DNA from: Candidatus Aminicenantota bacterium
Lineage (GTDB): Bacteria; Acidobacteriota; Aminicenantia; UBA2199
Reading direction: 5' to 3'
Length of the DNA stretch: 6,061 nucleotides
NCBI GenBank assembly: GCA_023136725.1
Contig: JAGLQR010000118.1
Coordinates: forward strand, 1-6,061
The position numbers and the translations under genes are program-made. Each line of letters opens with the position of its first letter. Position 1 is the stretch's first letter. Shown here in pieces: positions 4,640 to 6,061 of the stretch. The notes under the pieces were generated by a model that was given only the letters and a program-made list of their open reading frames with translations, was not told where the DNA came from and ran no database searches.

Positions 4640-6061
4640 ATGAACAGAACGAAAAAGTTACTATTTTTTATTATCTGTATTTTGTTTGTTTTTGGAAGCA
4701 TTACGGCAGGAAGTATAGTTGACCTTGTTGAAAAGGGAGATATCGAGACTGTAATGAAGATGGTGAAAAAAGACAAGACCCTGCTCGAAGCAAAGAATGA
4801 GAGGGAAAGGTCACTTATCCATATTGCCGCAGCAAAGGGGCATCTCGATATCATTAAATTCCTCGTCAAAAATGGTGCCGATGTAAACCTTGAGGAAAAG
4901 AGCCACCAACTCAGACCGCTCAACTTTGCATCCCGTTACGGTCACTTTGAAGTTGTAAAATTCCTTCTGGACAATGGTGCCGATCTTCACGCAAGGGAGA
5001 AGGATAATGAAACGGCATTATCGTACGCTGTTTCAAGTAATAGCCTTGACACCGTTAAGTATCTTGTGAAAAAAGGACTCAATATCAATGACATGAAGAG
5101 TAAAAGAAAGCTCCCTCCTGTCTATTATGCAGCCGTTGGGTCAGGAGAAAACTTAAACATTGTTAAATATCTTATCTCTAATGGAGCAAAAGTGACCGGT
5201 AAAGATGAAAACGGATGGACAATGCTTCACAGTACCGCCTGGAGAGGAAAGAAAGAGATGATAGAACTGCTTATCAAATCCGGAATCTCCCCTAATGTCA
5301 AATCTAACACAGGATATACTCCACTCCATGGCGCATCTTCAACTGGAAATCTTGAAGCAATTGAGGCCTTTCTCAAAAATGGAGCCGATCCGAACACAAT
5401 TGATGACAAAGGGAATTCGCCTCTCTCAAATGCTGTCTCATCCGGCCACATCAAGGCAGTTGCCATGTTGTTAAAGAGCAAAGCAGATCCGAACGGGAAG
5501 CTGGTGTTTATGGGAGTTTCGCCACTCCATATCGCAGCAGCGAAAGGTTATGGAAAGATCGGAGCAATGCTTCTCAAATTAGGAGCAGATTTTAAAGCTC
5601 TTGATGATTCAGGAAATACTCCACTCTTCTATGCCTGCAGGTATAAGAACAAATTGATGGCGAAGGCCCTCCTTAAAGCCGGAGCTGAAAAAGAGGATAT
5701 TCTCAACATCTTCAAGAAGAAGAGTCCGGCCCATAAACAATTAGAGAAAGGAACAGCTATTGTATGGTACACCGGCCATAGCGGATGGGCTATTAAAACC
5801 GAGAAGAATCTGCTTATATTTGATTATTGGAAAAGGAATGCCATTTCGGATACTCCATCATTAATGAACGGTGCAATCGATCCCGAAGAGATAAAAGACC
5901 TGAATGTCTCAGTCTTTATATCTCATGAACATGCCGACCATTATATGCCCGCTGTTTTTGACTGGAAAGATAAGGTTACTAAGATCAATTATTACACAGG
6001 ATTTACTCCGAAAGATAAGAGTGGATATAAATTTCTGAAACCTCAAAAAACATGGAAACTT
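4640..6061 (+). CDS. Exported ankyrin-repeat protein fused to a metallo-beta-lactamase-fold domain, C-terminus off the right edge
   Basis: The ATG at 4640 follows AAAGGAG (4627-4633) and opens 474 codons with no stop before the right edge. Residues 1-23 look like a signal peptide: a basic MNRTKK, a hydrophobic core, and probable cleavage after SITA, so the protein should act outside the cytoplasm. Residues 26-353 hold about ten ankyrin repeats, the first and last degenerate. Clear units show SLIHIAAAKGHLDIIKFLV (58-76), TPLHGASSTGNLEAIEAFL (227-245) and SPLHIAAAKG (294-303), with NGADVN/NGADPN turns. From about 371 an MBL-fold domain begins with AIVWYTGHSGWAIKTEKN (373-390), then LLIFDY, and reaches the metal-binding motif HEHADH (429-434). 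These features resemble UlaG-like metal-dependent hydrolases. The remaining metal ligands lie beyond the window. Ankyrin repeats usually bind protein partners; the hydrolase substrate is unknown. It is separated from the small peptide gene by 11 bases and is probably co-transcribed. Confidence 0.9.
   Translation, partial: MNRTKKLLFFIICILFVFGSITAGSIVDLVEKGDIETVMKMVKKDKTLLEAKNERERSLIHIAAAKGHLDIIKFLVKNGADVNLEEKSHQLRPLNFASRYGHFEVVKFLLDNGADLHAREKDNETALSYAVSSNSLDTVKYLVKKGLNINDMKSKRKLPPVYYAAVGSGENLNIVKYLISNGAKVTGKDENGWTMLHSTAWRGKKEMIELLIKSGISPNVKSNTGYTPLHGASSTGNLEAIEAFLKNGADPNTIDDKGNSPLSNAVSSGHIKAVAMLLKSKADPNGKLVFMGVSPLHIAAAKGYGKIGAMLLKLGADFKALDDSGNTPLFYACRYKNKLMAKALLKAGAEKEDILNIFKKKSPAHKQLEKGTAIVWYTGHSGWAIKTEKNLLIFDYWKRNAISDTPSLMNGAIDPEEIKDLNVSVFISHEHADHYMPAVFDWKDKVTKINYYTGFTPKDKSGYKFLKPQKTWKL

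Noticed and set aside
4522..4923. Minus-strand open frame of 133 codons antisense to the small peptide and ankyrin genes
   Set aside because: Its Ser/Phe-rich composition is what antisense of Lys- and Glu-rich coding DNA gives, and the opposite strand has well-spaced ribosome sites and ankyrin repeats.
5227..5481. Minus-strand open frame of 84 codons
   Set aside because: It is a shadow of the ankyrin-repeat coding strand with no ribosome site or recognisable domain.
1..6061. CRISPR array, tRNA, rRNA or insertion sequence
   Set aside because: No regularly spaced long repeats, cloverleaf sequences, rRNA-like stretches, transposase motifs or terminal inverted repeats were seen; nearly all the window is accounted for by coding sequence.

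Overview
The window looks like chromosomal DNA from a Gram-negative, moderately AT-rich bacterium. Arg codons are mostly AGA/AGG, ATA is common for Ile, and ribosome binding sites are strong GGAGG types. Secreted proteins and membrane glycosyltransferases fit an environmental or uncultured lineage. The taxon cannot be fixed from the sequence; a candidate-phylum anaerobe is only a guess.

Layout: positions 1-1471 (minus strand) hold the N-terminal 490 codons of a multi-pass GT-C/PMT-like glycosyltransferase whose C-terminus lies beyond the left edge. Positions 1472-1607 are a divergent intergenic region. It carries four 7-bp-phased AGAA repeats, a TTGACA promoter, and a 24-bp imperfect palindrome that overlaps the promoter and probably acts as the operator. 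From 1608 to the right edge everything is on the plus strand and tightly packed. The order is a YtrA-type GntR repressor (1608-1988), an ABC ATPase overlapping it by ATGA (1985-2806), an ABC-2 permease overlapping that by 14 bp (2793-4418), an 18-codon possible micro-ORF (4445-4501), a 41-aa membrane or secreted peptide gene with a near-perfect Shine-Dalgarno (4503-4628), and a secreted ankyrin-repeat plus metallo-beta-lactamase-fold protein (4640 to the right edge, incomplete).

How it may work: a YtrA-type GntR regulator followed by an ABC ATPase and an ABC-2 permease is a known layout for autoregulated, stress-induced transporter operons. Three things are unusual here. The ATPase has lost the usual residues in the Q-loop (Ser), at the Walker B glutamate (Asp) and in the H-loop (Gln). 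The permease carries a roughly 320-residue C-terminal domain that topology places outside the cytoplasm. The genes that follow encode small peptide(s) and an exported ankyrin/MBL protein. One reading is a slow or signal-coupled transporter working with envelope-located peptide and hydrolase partners. That functional link is inference from gene order alone.
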